Part shown: positions 1 through 8,182 of the stretch, piece by piece | How positions within the stretch are numbered: the first letter of the stretch is position 1 | Layout of the letters: every line of letters starts with the position of its first letter | Origin: Actinoplanes couchii | GTDB taxonomy: Bacteria; Actinomycetota; Actinomycetes; Mycobacteriales; Micromonosporaceae | Direction of reading: 5' to 3' | Length of the DNA: 52,719 bases | Assembly (NCBI RefSeq): GCF_016862075.1 | Contig: NZ_BOMG01000065.1 | Span: forward strand, 1-52,719 | The notes under the pieces: generated by a model | Seen by the model: the letters and a program-made list of their open reading frames with translations, nothing else | The model's database searches: none | Told to the model about the DNA's origin: nothing | Translations under genes and position numbers: made by a program

Positions 1-180
1 ATGAGCGACGGTGCGAAGTTGGCACCGACCCTGGCGTGCGCCGTGGGCGGCGTCTGCGGTGGTGGGGTCTACTTCAGCCGGAGGTACCCCAAACTGGTGC
101 TCGGACTTCTGATCGCGGCGGTCACGCTCGTCGCGCTGGGCCTCGCGGGATTGGCTCTGGTGTCCGGGAGGGGATCATGA
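1..180 (+). CDS. Small two-helix membrane protein
   Basis: The 59-residue reading frame begins with an ATG at the first base of the window, so an upstream start cannot be excluded. It has a glycine/alanine-rich hydrophobic stretch at about residues 8-24, a short basic loop (SRRYPK) and a second clear membrane helix at about residues 32-53. Its TGA overlaps the next ATG (ATGA), so it is probably translationally coupled to the WXG100-type gene that follows. That context suggests a membrane accessory of type VII secretion genes lying to the left. No family is recognised. Confidence 0.5.
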   Translation: MSDGAKLAPTLACAVGGVCGGGVYFSRRYPKLVLGLLIAAVTLVALGLAGLALVSGRGS

Positions 181-374
181 GTCTTCTCAACATCGAACCG
201 CACGCTCCGGTCTCCTATGCTGATCAGATCGACCGGGCCGGTGACGATTCCCGTGCCATCAGTGACTACATCACGAAGAACGCCACGGACGGGACCGGGG
301 GCGAGCTGTTCGGAATCGCCGTCGACGGCAATCGGTCGCCGTCGCCGCGATCGAGGGAAGCTTCAACCGGCTGA
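177..374 (+). CDS. N-terminal fragment of a WXG100-type secretion protein (frameshifted)
   Basis: This 65-codon frame starts at the ATG overlapping the previous stop and reads MSLLNIEPHAPVSYADQIDR..., an N-terminus plausible for an ESX/WXG100-like helical protein. Sense coding appears to end near base 333. After DGNR this frame turns into SPSPRSREASTG and stops. The frame of the next gene, read upstream of its ATG, gives VAVAAIEGSFNRLTC, a much better continuation. One missing base in the GGTC run around 333-336 would join them. It is either a recent frameshift or a sequencing error. Confidence 0.5.
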   Translation: MSLLNIEPHAPVSYADQIDRAGDDSRAISDYITKNATDGTGGELFGIAVDGNRSPSPRSREASTG

Positions 375-379
375 CCTGC

Positions 380-1276
380 ATGTTGGAGAATTCCGCGATC
401 GAACTCCGCGCAGCGGCGGACTACTACCGGCAGACGACTCTCGCCGCGGCCATCGACCTCGATCGTGCGCTTCCCGCCACCGGAGAATGGTGCCCGACGG
501 TGATCGAGACCGAGGTCGACGTATGCCCGCCGCTCCCGTTCCAGGATTCCAGGCTTCCCAGTCGGAGTCTGAACACACCCGACCTCGAACCCGAGAACCC
601 GGTGAACACGATGGGCTGGATGGACTACGTCAGCCCGACTTCCTGGACGATGAAGGGCTTCGACATCGTTTTCGGTTTCGATCCGATCCAGGAAGTGCAG
701 AACAAACTTTTCGGCGATTGGGAAGTGCTCGCCCGAATGCAGCCGGTCCTGACCAACGCGGCGACAGCCGTGCACGATCTCGCCTACAACGTTCAGGCCG
801 GAGCGAGCGCCCTGCAGGAGTACTGGCAGGGCAATGCCGGCGACGCGGCGCATCGCTACTTCACCGACTTCGCCACCTTCGTGGACCGGCTTCGTTCGCC
901 TTTGGCGTCACTGGCCGAGGAATACCGGCTCATGGCGGAAGCGGTGTGGGAGGCAGGGGATGCCATCGGTGGCTTGATCAAAGGAATCTGCGACGCGGCC
1001 CTCATCGCCGGTCTGGCGGCAGCCGGTGGCACCGCCACCGCCATGACAGGTGCGGGTGCCGCGGTGGGGTGGGGAGTCGCCGCTGCCGAAGCGGCCAGCA
1101 TGCTCGCGATGTGGGGCACCGTCACGAAGTACCTCGCGTACGCGGATTCGGCGGTGAAGGGCTTCCGCTCGATGGTGCACATCGCACTCAGCGAGCTGGA
1201 ATCGATCACTCCGCCGCTGCTCGGCGGCGATGCCGGATACGACCACCCCCTGAGCGGGGTGGGTGCTCATGCCTGA
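380..1276 (+). CDS. WXG100/ESX-like type VII secretion protein, main part
   Basis: The frame covers 298 residues from its first internal ATG; the true N-terminus is probably the fragment starting at 177. It shows a helical N-terminal part (ENSAIELRAAADYYRQTT) and a WXG turn (W149-Q-G151) between helices, typical of WXG100/LXG secreted proteins. Long alanine/glycine-rich hydrophobic helices follow at about residues 205-245. Family knowledge suggests export by a type VII (ESX) system, or a structural partner of a polymorphic effector. No toxin domain is evident. The last bases overlap the next gene. Confidence 0.6.
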   Translation: MLENSAIELRAAADYYRQTTLAAAIDLDRALPATGEWCPTVIETEVDVCPPLPFQDSRLPSRSLNTPDLEPENPVNTMGWMDYVSPTSWTMKGFDIVFGFDPIQEVQNKLFGDWEVLARMQPVLTNAATAVHDLAYNVQAGASALQEYWQGNAGDAAHRYFTDFATFVDRLRSPLASLAEEYRLMAEAVWEAGDAIGGLIKGICDAALIAGLAAAGGTATAMTGAGAAVGWGVAAAEAASMLAMWGTVTKYLAYADSAVKGFRSMVHIALSELESITPPLLGGDAGYDHPLSGVGAHA

Positions 1277-1550
1277 CGAGATACTGGACATCGCCCATGG
1301 CGACATCCATCTGGCCGCCAGGATCCGGGAGATTCTCGTGGCACTCGCCGATCACGACAACGCCGAGATCCGCGAGATGAGCCGCGAGGTGCTGGCCGGC
1401 GCATCACTGCGCCGGATGGCCGCGAGCAGCGTGTACGGCGACGAGATCGGTGCCGCGTTCGGCAGGTTCTGGCAGACCTACCAGACGATGGATCCGGGAC
1501 GGCGTACCGAACTGGAAGAGGCAGGTCGTAGCGTTCGGTGTCCGATCTGA
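1269..1550 (+). CDS. Small hypothetical protein coupled to the WXG100 gene
   Basis: The frame encodes 93 residues (MPDEILDIAHGDIHLAARIREIL...). ATG 1269 is preferred over the in-frame GTG at 1263 because a G-rich stretch lies just upstream. The protein is mostly charged helix with no signal peptide or membrane segment. It overlaps the WXG100-type gene by 8 bases, so it could be a chaperone or partner of that protein, but this is inference from position only. It converges with the HAD gene and the stops are 1 base apart. Confidence 0.5.
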   Translation: MPDEILDIAHGDIHLAARIREILVALADHDNAEIREMSREVLAGASLRRMAASSVYGDEIGAAFGRFWQTYQTMDPGRRTELEEAGRSVRCPI

Positions 1551-1551
1551 A

Positions 1552-2265
1552 TCAGGTCGTGAGTAGGGCTGCGGCTGCCGTCAAGTCGACGGCGGTGGCG
1601 GTGGGGGGTGGGGTGTCGGGGGCGGTGGCGTATTCGCCGGTTCGTACTCGGATGGAGCGGGCTCCCACTGCTGCCGCTACCGCCATGTCCTTGCCGGGGC
1701 GGTCTCCGATCACCACCAGGTCGGCGGGGGGCACGCCCAGGGCGGCCGCTGCCCGGTGCAGGCCCTCCGGGTGGGGTTTGCGCAGCGTACGGCCGCCCAG
1801 CTCGTCGGTTATGACGATCGTGGTGAAAGCTTCGGACAGGCCGGTGGCGGCCAGTTTCGCCCTCTGGATCGCCGGGTTGCCGTCGGTCAGGCAGGCCACC
1901 GGGTAGCGGGCGCTGATCGCGGCCAGTGCGGCCAGCGCCCCGGGGTACGGCGGCAGCCGGCGCGGACGGTAACCGGTGAACGCCGCCACCAGCGTCGGGA
2001 TCAGATCGACTGCCAGGTCCGGGCCGATGCCGTACGCGGCCAGCGCGGCGTCGATCGTGCCGCCCCGGTCTGAGCCGGCCAGCAGCGACTGCCGGACCGC
2101 CCGGGTCAGCCGGATCTGGTCGAGTCCGGCGGCGGCACCGGCCCGCCCCACCGCCCGCGCCGCGCCGTACAGGTAGCTGGCCTGCGGAAACAGGGTGTCG
2201 TCCAGGTCGATGACAACGGCCAGCGGTGGATTATCGATCAGGTCCATGGTTGTCTCGGCAATCAC
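1552..2265 (-). CDS. HAD-family hydrolase
   Basis: The protein is a haloacid-dehalogenase superfamily phosphatase of about 237 residues. Motif I is DLDDT (nucleophile Asp20, Asp22), motif II lies in LTDGNP, motif III is the Lys of KPHPEG, and motif IV is GDRPGKDMAVA. It probably removes phosphate from a sugar phosphate or nucleotide. The GTG start at 2265 directly follows the epimerase stop; ATG at 2247 is an alternative. It is the last gene of the six-gene surface operon, which suggests a role in activated-sugar metabolism. The exact substrate cannot be read from the sequence. Confidence 0.8.
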   Translation of the reverse strand: MIAETTMDLIDNPPLAVVIDLDDTLFPQASYLYGAARAVGRAGAAAGLDQIRLTRAVRQSLLAGSDRGGTIDAALAAYGIGPDLAVDLIPTLVAAFTGYRPRRLPPYPGALAALAAISARYPVACLTDGNPAIQRAKLAATGLSEAFTTIVITDELGGRTLRKPHPEGLHRAAAALGVPPADLVVIGDRPGKDMAVAAAVGARSIRVRTGEYATAPDTPPPTATAVDLTAAAALLTT

Positions 2266-2266
2266 T

Positions 2267-3424
2267 TCAGGCGGGGAGCAGTTCCCAGGGCAGGGAGCCG
2301 TCAGTATGGTCGGGTTCGTCCAGTGCCAGCAGCGGGCTCAGATCAGGATCGGACAGCAGCTCCGCCACCCGGGCACCGGTCCGGCCGTCGCCGTACGGGC
2401 ACGGCATCGCCGAGATCCGCTCCAGCTGCCACGGCGAACTCAGGTGATGTGCCGCCGCCACCGCGCTGATCGCCTCGGCGTCGCTGGTGATGCCGGTGAG
2501 CACTGTCGAACCGGCCTCGACACCCTCCCAGCGCGGGGTCGAACGCCGCAGCACCACCACCGGCACGCCGAAGAACGCGGCCTCCTCCTGGAGCCCGCCG
2601 GAGTCGGTGACCACCACCCGCGACCCGGCCAGCGCATCGAGCAGCGCAGCATAGGGAAGCGGATCCTCGCAGGTCACCCCGGGTAGGGCCGCGAGCCGAT
2701 CGGTCAGCCCGTACTCGGCGAGACGCGCCCGGGTGCGGGGGTGCACCGGGAATCGAACCGGACCGATCGCCGCCAGCCGCCCGACGACGTCGACGAGACG
2801 GGCGAGACGGTCCGGACTGTCCACGTTCGAGGCCCGGTGCGCGGTCACCAGAACCCCACTTCGATCATTTGCCGGTACGGGTGACAAGCCCCGCCCCCGC
2901 AACGTGTCGATCACCGGGTTGCCGACCACGAACACGCGCTCGGCAGGAACACTTTCGGACAACAGGAACGCCGCGGCCCGCTCGGTTGGCGCGAAGTGGA
3001 TCTGCGCGGTGGCCGCCGCCACCCGCCGGTTCACCTCTTCCGCACTGCGCGGGTTGAAGCTGCGCAGTCCCGCTTCGAGATGAGCGAACGGAACCCCGGC
3101 GTTCCGGGCGGCCAGCGCCCAGGCCGGCACCGTGTGCGTGTCCCCGAGCGCCAGCACCACGGAATCGTCGTCCAGCTCGGCCGAGGCGAGGAACCCCAGT
3201 GCTCCGGTGACCAGTCCGCCGAGCCCGGCCGGGGGATCGAGGCGGACGTCCGGGGTCAGGCCGAGGTCCCGCTGGACGTCTCCGCTCATGGCCGCGTCCC
3301 GGTGCTGCCCGGTGTCCACGGCGGTGACCAGGTGGCCGGCCTCCCGCAGGGCCGTCACGACCGGGGCGAGCTTGATGACCTCGGGCCGGGTCCCGAAGGG
3401 AACGACGATGTGCCGCTTCACCAT
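2267..3424 (-). CDS. wecB: UDP-N-acetylglucosamine 2-epimerase (non-hydrolysing)
   Basis: The 385-residue protein has the GT-B-like fold of non-hydrolysing UDP-GlcNAc 2-epimerases, which interconvert UDP-GlcNAc and UDP-ManNAc. Visible signatures are FGTRPEVIKLAPVV at the N-terminus, TGQHRD, HLEAGLRSFNPRSAEEVNRR, VTAHRASN and DSGGLQEEAAFFGVPVVVLR near the C-terminus. The HRASN block replaces the usual HRREN, a common variant. The start overlaps the end of the exosortase/ATP-grasp gene by 7 bases, so the two are translationally coupled. It presumably supplies the amino sugar for the glycosyltransferase and deacetylase in the same operon. Confidence 0.88.
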   Translation of the reverse strand: MVKRHIVVPFGTRPEVIKLAPVVTALREAGHLVTAVDTGQHRDAAMSGDVQRDLGLTPDVRLDPPAGLGGLVTGALGFLASAELDDDSVVLALGDTHTVPAWALAARNAGVPFAHLEAGLRSFNPRSAEEVNRRVAAATAQIHFAPTERAAAFLLSESVPAERVFVVGNPVIDTLRGRGLSPVPANDRSGVLVTAHRASNVDSPDRLARLVDVVGRLAAIGPVRFPVHPRTRARLAEYGLTDRLAALPGVTCEDPLPYAALLDALAGSRVVVTDSGGLQEEAAFFGVPVVVLRRSTPRWEGVEAGSTVLTGITSDAEAISAVAAAHHLSSPWQLERISAMPCPYGDGRTGARVAELLSDPDLSPLLALDEPDHTDGSLPWELLPA

Positions 3425-6165
3425 CCACCTCCGGTACGAGTCTCCGAGTCCCCGGCCGCCGGCGCGGCAGCCCCAGGCCCAAAATCAGGAATATCCGAAA
3501 TGTCCGGCAAGGAATGAAGGTGCCGGGTCGCCGCTACCCGGGCAACATCCGCAGAAACCGAGGGAATGTAGTCCGCCCCACCGAACTCCGCAGCCGAGGG
3601 AAACGCCGAGGAAGCCGGACCGGCGGAGGCGGAGGGAACAGCGGAGGTGGAGAAAACGGTGGCGGAGGGGGCCGCCGAGGGAACGGACGCGGCGGAGGGG
3701 GACGGCGCCGGCGCGAGGAAGGCCGCGAGGGAAAGGGGAATCGCGGGGGTGGACAGGTAAGCGGAACCGGGGAACCCGCCGGAAGCCGAAAGGGCAGCGG
3801 CGTCGGGGAACGCGGCGGGCGAGGAGGAAACAGCCGGGATGGGATTGTCGGCGGCGGGCGAGGGGATGACCGGGGCCGGGTGCCCGGCGCGAGACGAGGA
3901 GACGGCCGGGACGACGGAGGGGCCCGGTGCCGGGAAACCGGTAGAGAACAGGGAGGCAACGGGCGCGGGGAGAGCGGCGGCCGTGGCGGTCGCCGCGCCG
4001 ACCGGAAGTGTGGTGGGAGAGGCGTCGATGGCCGGGAGCGCCGGGGCCGGGAAGGCGGACGCCGGGGCAGTGGTGGGCGCCGGAGGAACGGCGAGCGTGA
4101 GGGGAGGGGTGGGTGGGGGTGTGAAGTTCGGGACCGAGACCGTGGTGGGGGACAGGGGGTCGGGGACCGGGGTGCCGTCGGCTGTGTAGTAGAGCTCGGC
4201 GAAATGGCGGGACATGCGGACTCCTGGCTGGAAACCCAGGGAACCCAACGGGGTGAACGGGTCGAGGATGCCGGTCAGGTAGGTGCCTACCACGTCGGCT
4301 CCGGCTGCCAGGGTGAGTGGCAGCCCGCCGGAGAAGCGCGGGTTCACCTCCACCACCGTGGCCTCGCCGTGTTCGTTGAGGAAACCCTGGACGTTGGCGG
4401 GGCCGGTGTGGCGTACCGCGGCAAGGGTCGCGGTGACCAGCTCGGTGACCGCGAGTGATTCGAAGGTCGTGCCCCGGACCGAGATGCCGCCCCGGGTCTC
4501 GTCGCGCCAGCGGGGGACACAGGCGACGAGCGTGCCGTCCCGGGCGACCAGCGCGTCGGCGGTGAACTCGCGGCCGGCCAGCCGGGTCTGCACGATGGCG
4601 TCCGGAACCGATGCGAAGGCGTGCGCCAGCTCGGCCGGATCGTCGACCAGGACCACGTCGCGGCTGCCCCGGCCGCGGGCCGGTTTCACCACCCACGGGC
4701 CGGGGACCTGGCCGGCGGTGGCGGCGGTCCACGCGGTCGCCGGATGCGGCACCCCGGCCGCGTGCATGGTGGTCGCGAACGCCACCTTGTCCAGGCACAG
4801 GTCGGCGGCGTCCGGGTCGGGCAGCCAGGTGCGCACCCCGAGCCCGGCGAGGGCCCCGGCCAGCGGGCTGAGCACGCCGTACTCCTCGGCGACCGTGCCG
4901 ATCAGCGCGACCGGGCGGTGCTCCGCGACGACGGCGAGCAGGGTTTCCGCGTACGCCGGATGATCCGCCCGGGGAACAACCGCGTGCCGGCCGGCCAACC
5001 GCAACCCGACGGCGTCCGGGTTGGCGTCCAGAGCGAGCACGTGCTCGCCGGCGGCCTGGAGGGCCCGGATGACGGCGACCCCGGCCGGCCCGCCCGCACC
5101 GGTGACGGCGACGAGACGGCCGGTCTCGGCGACGGTACGTTCCCGGGGCGCCCGCATCAGCCACGCCCGCGCCCACAGCCGCAGGGCGATCACGTCGCCA
5201 CCGGCGATCGGCTCCCACTGGCGCTGCGCGATCGCACCCGCGAGGGCGTCCAGGACCAGCGGATCGGTCTCGTAGGACGCCACCGCGAGCAACGTCGCGG
5301 TGTGCACGCCGAGCCCCTTGGCGGCCAGGTCCCGGACGATCTCGGCACGCCGGGCCGGGGTCTCGTGCCCGACCCGGTAGTCGATCCGGCGCTGTTCCCG
5401 GCGCTGGGCGAGCCGCCGGGACAGCGCCTTCGGCAGGATCCGCCGGTGGATGACGGCGGCGATCTGCAGCTTGGGCGGCGCATCGACCGGCGCGGAGTCG
5501 ACCGGGGCCGGATCGAGGGACACCCGGTGGCCGAGTCCGGGGCGGGCCCACGCGGCGGGACGGTCGGCGGTGTGCCGGCCGGCACGGTCCTGTTCGGCAC
5601 GTTCGGCGTCGTACATGGTCAGTCCGATCATGATGAGGAGCCCGATGAGGGTGTACGCGAAGTTCAGGACCGCGCCGATCCAGTCGTGGAAGAAGACCAG
5701 CGCGTCGACGGCCAGGTAGCGGCCGGCCAGCAGCGATCCGAGCAGCCGCACCTGGTTGGCGGCCATCACGAACGCGCTGGCGGCCAGGAATCCGAGCAGC
5801 GCCTGCGGGCGCTGGCGCAACGCGAGCACGGCGAGGGCGGCCAGGGCCAGCACACTGCTGAGGATCGAGCAGGAGCCGGTCATCTCGGCGACGACCGGTT
5901 CCAGGTTCGGCCCGAAGACCACGAAGCCGTCGCCGAGCGCGCCGGAGATCCGGTCCACCCCCATCAGCTCGATGATCTTGGAGGCGAGTCGCACCTCGAA
6001 GAACCGGACCGGGTCGATCCAGAGCAGGTAGCCGCCCACACAGAAGACGACCGCGCCGATCATTTCCAGAAACACGAGCCTGCGACGTCGTACGGTGGCA
6101 ATCGTCGTGCGTCTTTTGATCTGCCTGTCCAACGTGGTGCCGAGACGCTTGTCGACAAGGCTCAT
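3418..6165 (-). CDS. Exosortase-like domain fused to ATP-grasp ligase with Pro/Ser/Ala tail
   Basis: The protein has 915 residues from ATG 6165, which overlaps the glycosyltransferase stop as ATGA; the open frame upstream of that ATG is only a shadow. Residues about 30-185 are a multi-helix membrane domain with the three conserved exosortase/archaeosortase positions: Cys99 in TGSCSILSS, Arg140 in NQVR and His160 in FFHDW. A basic linker follows. Residues about 345-650 form a CarB/PylC-like ATP-grasp ligase with a Rossmann-like start (VTGAGGPAGVAVIRAL), nucleotide-binding VVKPARGRGS and metal-binding EVNPRFSGG. The last roughly 240 residues are low-complexity Pro/Ala/Ser. Exosortases cleave and anchor proteins at C-terminal sorting signals. 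Fusion to an ATP-grasp enzyme, which makes acid-amine bonds, is unusual. Confidence 0.72.
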   Translation of the reverse strand: MSLVDKRLGTTLDRQIKRRTTIATVRRRRLVFLEMIGAVVFCVGGYLLWIDPVRFFEVRLASKIIELMGVDRISGALGDGFVVFGPNLEPVVAEMTGSCSILSSVLALAALAVLALRQRPQALLGFLAASAFVMAANQVRLLGSLLAGRYLAVDALVFFHDWIGAVLNFAYTLIGLLIMIGLTMYDAERAEQDRAGRHTADRPAAWARPGLGHRVSLDPAPVDSAPVDAPPKLQIAAVIHRRILPKALSRRLAQRREQRRIDYRVGHETPARRAEIVRDLAAKGLGVHTATLLAVASYETDPLVLDALAGAIAQRQWEPIAGGDVIALRLWARAWLMRAPRERTVAETGRLVAVTGAGGPAGVAVIRALQAAGEHVLALDANPDAVGLRLAGRHAVVPRADHPAYAETLLAVVAEHRPVALIGTVAEEYGVLSPLAGALAGLGVRTWLPDPDAADLCLDKVAFATTMHAAGVPHPATAWTAATAGQVPGPWVVKPARGRGSRDVVLVDDPAELAHAFASVPDAIVQTRLAGREFTADALVARDGTLVACVPRWRDETRGGISVRGTTFESLAVTELVTATLAAVRHTGPANVQGFLNEHGEATVVEVNPRFSGGLPLTLAAGADVVGTYLTGILDPFTPLGSLGFQPGVRMSRHFAELYYTADGTPVPDPLSPTTVSVPNFTPPPTPPLTLAVPPAPTTAPASAFPAPALPAIDASPTTLPVGAATATAAALPAPVASLFSTGFPAPGPSVVPAVSSSRAGHPAPVIPSPAADNPIPAVSSSPAAFPDAAALSASGGFPGSAYLSTPAIPLSLAAFLAPAPSPSAASVPSAAPSATVFSTSAVPSASAGPASSAFPSAAEFGGADYIPSVSADVARVAATRHLHSLPDISDIPDFGPGAAAPAAGDSETRTGGGW
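3421..4180 (-). repeat. Low-complexity purine/pyrimidine-asymmetric coding tract
   Basis: This stretch encodes the Pro/Ala/Ser tail of the exosortase/ATP-grasp protein. On the plus strand it is strikingly G/A-rich, with long runs such as GGAGGCGGAGGGAACAGCGG and few pyrimidines. It holds spurious Gly/Arg-rich frames on the plus strand. No perfect tandem unit is seen. Confidence 0.6.
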
Positions 6166-7514
6166 GCGGCGACCTTGACCGGTGTCGACGTGACCCCGGA
6201 GCGGGCCGTCTTGGACCACGTGTAGGACGTGCCCCACATGCCGTCGAAGTAGGCTTTTGTTGAGGTCAGGATCGACATGCCGAATGCCGGGATGAAGCCG
6301 ATCAGCATCCACACCGCGCGCCGCTCGACCCGGCCGAGGATCAGCCCGACGGCCAGTTCGGTGAACGGGCCGGCGAACAGCAGCGCCGACAGCGCCACCA
6401 TCGAGACCGCCGACTGATCCCCGATGCCAAAGGCCCGGAGCACGATCAGAATCAGACCCAGGCCGCACAGTACGGGTACGTGGTACACCCACAGGAACAG
6501 CATCGTCTCGACCTTCTCCATGATCGACAGATGCCGGGTCCGGAGGATCGGCCGCCAGTAGTCGCGCAGGCACTTCTGATGCCCGCGCGCCCACCGGTAC
6601 CGCTGTTTCCAGAACCGCTGCGACGACAGCACCGCCTCCTCGAAGTCGACGGCCGACGGGTCGTAGCGCACCCGCCACCCGTCGAGCAGCAGCCGCAGCG
6701 TGAGGTCGGTGTCCTCGGTGACGGTGTGCGGGTTCCAGCCACCGAGTGACCGGATCAGATCAGTGCGGACGGCGCAGTTCGCACCCCCGTACGCGGGAAG
6801 CTCGAAAAGGGCCTGGCGTCCGTATTCGTTCACCAGGTAGCCGGACAGGTAGTCGATGAAGATCGTCGACGCGAGGTTGGACTCGACCCCGTTGCGGACC
6901 ACGCAGCGGCCCATCACGGCGCCGATCCGCGGATCGCGGAAGTGCCGCACGAGCCGGCGCAGCACGTCCGGTTCCGGCTGGTGGTCGGCGTCGAAGATGA
7001 CCGCCACCTGGGCGTCGACGAGCGCGAGCGCGTCGTTGAGCGCGCCCGACTTGCCGCCGCCGGCGCCCGGCGCCCGGTGCAGGACCCGCAGCCGGGGATC
7101 GGCCGCCGCCCACGCGTCCAGCTTCGCGCCGGTCCCGTCGGTGGACGCGTCGTCGACGATCACCACGGTGAGCGCCTCCGGCGGATAGTCCAGCGACAGC
7201 ATCGCCGCGACCATCCCGTCGACCACCAGCTCCTCGTCCTTGCAGGCGACGAGCACGGCGACCGGCGGGGTGAACGCCTCGGTGCCGACCAGCGGCGCGT
7301 CCAGGTCGCGTTCGGTCCAGCGGGCGGCCGACACCGCGAACCCGAGGTGCCGGAAGAAGAACATCAGGAACACCACGTTGAGTACGGTGGCGATCCAGCC
7401 GAGTGTGCTGTCGAGCCCGAAAATGATCGCAACCACGACGAACACCGCGGCATGCAGCAGCAACCCGAGACGGTGGTGCGAGGGCACCGCCCGGCGGCGC
7501 CCTCGCCGGTTCAC
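6162..7514 (-). CDS. Membrane-bound processive family 2 glycosyltransferase
   Basis: The protein has 450 residues from GTG 7514, whose GTGA overlaps the deacetylase stop. Two membrane helices (about 16-35 and 40-62) precede a cytoplasmic GT-A domain with DDAST (121-125), DADHQ (175-179), TEDTD (266-270) and QRYRW (304-308). The last motif is the Q-x-x-R-W hallmark of processive synthases such as hyaluronan, cellulose and poly-GlcNAc synthases. Several helices follow (about 335-425). It should polymerise a UDP-sugar and extrude the chain. With PIG-L and WecB next to it, an N-acetylhexosamine polymer or lipid-linked glycan is plausible; the substrate is inference. Confidence 0.85.
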   Translation of the reverse strand: MNRRGRRRAVPSHHRLGLLLHAAVFVVVAIIFGLDSTLGWIATVLNVVFLMFFFRHLGFAVSAARWTERDLDAPLVGTEAFTPPVAVLVACKDEELVVDGMVAAMLSLDYPPEALTVVIVDDASTDGTGAKLDAWAAADPRLRVLHRAPGAGGGKSGALNDALALVDAQVAVIFDADHQPEPDVLRRLVRHFRDPRIGAVMGRCVVRNGVESNLASTIFIDYLSGYLVNEYGRQALFELPAYGGANCAVRTDLIRSLGGWNPHTVTEDTDLTLRLLLDGWRVRYDPSAVDFEEAVLSSQRFWKQRYRWARGHQKCLRDYWRPILRTRHLSIMEKVETMLFLWVYHVPVLCGLGLILIVLRAFGIGDQSAVSMVALSALLFAGPFTELAVGLILGRVERRAVWMLIGFIPAFGMSILTSTKAYFDGMWGTSYTWSKTARSGVTSTPVKVAA

Positions 7515-8182
7515 GCTGCGGCTTCTATATACGCCGGGACCTCGATCAGTTGCGGCAATGCGGGGGGCGGGGTCAGGTCCCAGACGAAGCGGCCGGGTAC
7601 GAACGACTCCGCGTACCGCACCCGTGCCTGCGCCCCGAAGTGCCGTGCGCTCGCCGCCACCACCTCCGGGTCGACCATCGCCGAGTTCTCCACCTGGCTG
7701 CGATGACACGACAGCGCGTCGATCTTGCGGGCCAGGTGGGCGGAGATGTCGACGAACACGGTCGGCTCGAACCGGGTGGTGGACGGGCTGCGGTAGTGCA
7801 GCACCCGCAGCGAGTGCCGGGCCGCACTGACCGTGGCCGCCGCGACCGCCCGGTGATCCTGGTGCGAGTCGTCGGGGGCGTGCACGTACACCACGTCCGC
7901 GCCCACGTCGGCCATCGCCCGCTCGATCAGGGCGATGGTCGCCAGATCCGGGGCGACCTCGCAGTCCCGCAGACTGCCCCAGATCAGCAGGCAGTCCAGG
8001 CTGCGGGCGGCCGCCTCGGCCTCCCGGCGCCGGCCGTCGATGTCACCGGGCCCGTTCTGGCCACCGGTGACCACCAGCATCGTCACCGAGTCCCCGGCGG
8101 CCCGGTGCGCGGCGAGGGTGCCGCCGCAGCCGAGCTCGATGTCGTCGGGGTGCGCCCCGACCGCCAGCACGCTGCGCATCAT
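7511..8182 (-). CDS. PIG-L/LmbE-family zinc N-deacetylase
   Basis: The 223-residue protein carries the metal-binding AHPDD motif (residues 9-13) followed by E-L-G-C-G-G, and the distal histidine motif DSHQDH. These define the PIG-L/LmbE fold, which removes acetyl groups from GlcNAc-containing glycolipids or metabolites. It overlaps the preceding sorted-protein gene by 4 bases and the glycosyltransferase by 4 bases, so it belongs to the same operon. It is probably cytoplasmic, since no signal peptide is seen. MshB/Mca (mycothiol) enzymes belong to the same family, but the context favours glycan modification. Confidence 0.85.
   Translation of the reverse strand: MMRSVLAVGAHPDDIELGCGGTLAAHRAAGDSVTMLVVTGGQNGPGDIDGRRREAEAAARSLDCLLIWGSLRDCEVAPDLATIALIERAMADVGADVVYVHAPDDSHQDHRAVAAATVSAARHSLRVLHYRSPSTTRFEPTVFVDISAHLARKIDALSCHRSQVENSAMVDPEVVAASARHFGAQARVRYAESFVPGRFVWDLTPPPALPQLIEVPAYIEAAA

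Noticed and set aside
3514..4458. Long Gly/Arg-rich open frame on the plus strand
   Set aside because: It is the antisense shadow of the Pro/Ala/Ser tail and ATP-grasp part of the minus-strand gene; composition is a by-product of the asymmetric tract and there is no start site.
4621..6225. 534-residue plus-strand frame opposite the exosortase/ATP-grasp gene
   Set aside because: Asp/Gly/Arg/Gln-rich composition typical of antisense frames in GC-rich DNA; no motifs.
6166..6678. Upstream extension of the exosortase/ATP-grasp frame
   Set aside because: The extra 171 residues are Arg/Pro-rich out-of-frame reading of the glycosyltransferase gene; the ATG at 6165 with ATGA coupling is the natural start.
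8146..8152. Treating the surface protein as a plain class E sortase substrate
   Set aside because: The motif is LPAGG, without the Thr of LPxTG/LAxTG, and no sortase gene is in the window while an exosortase-like domain is in its own operon; sortase use elsewhere in the genome cannot be fully excluded.
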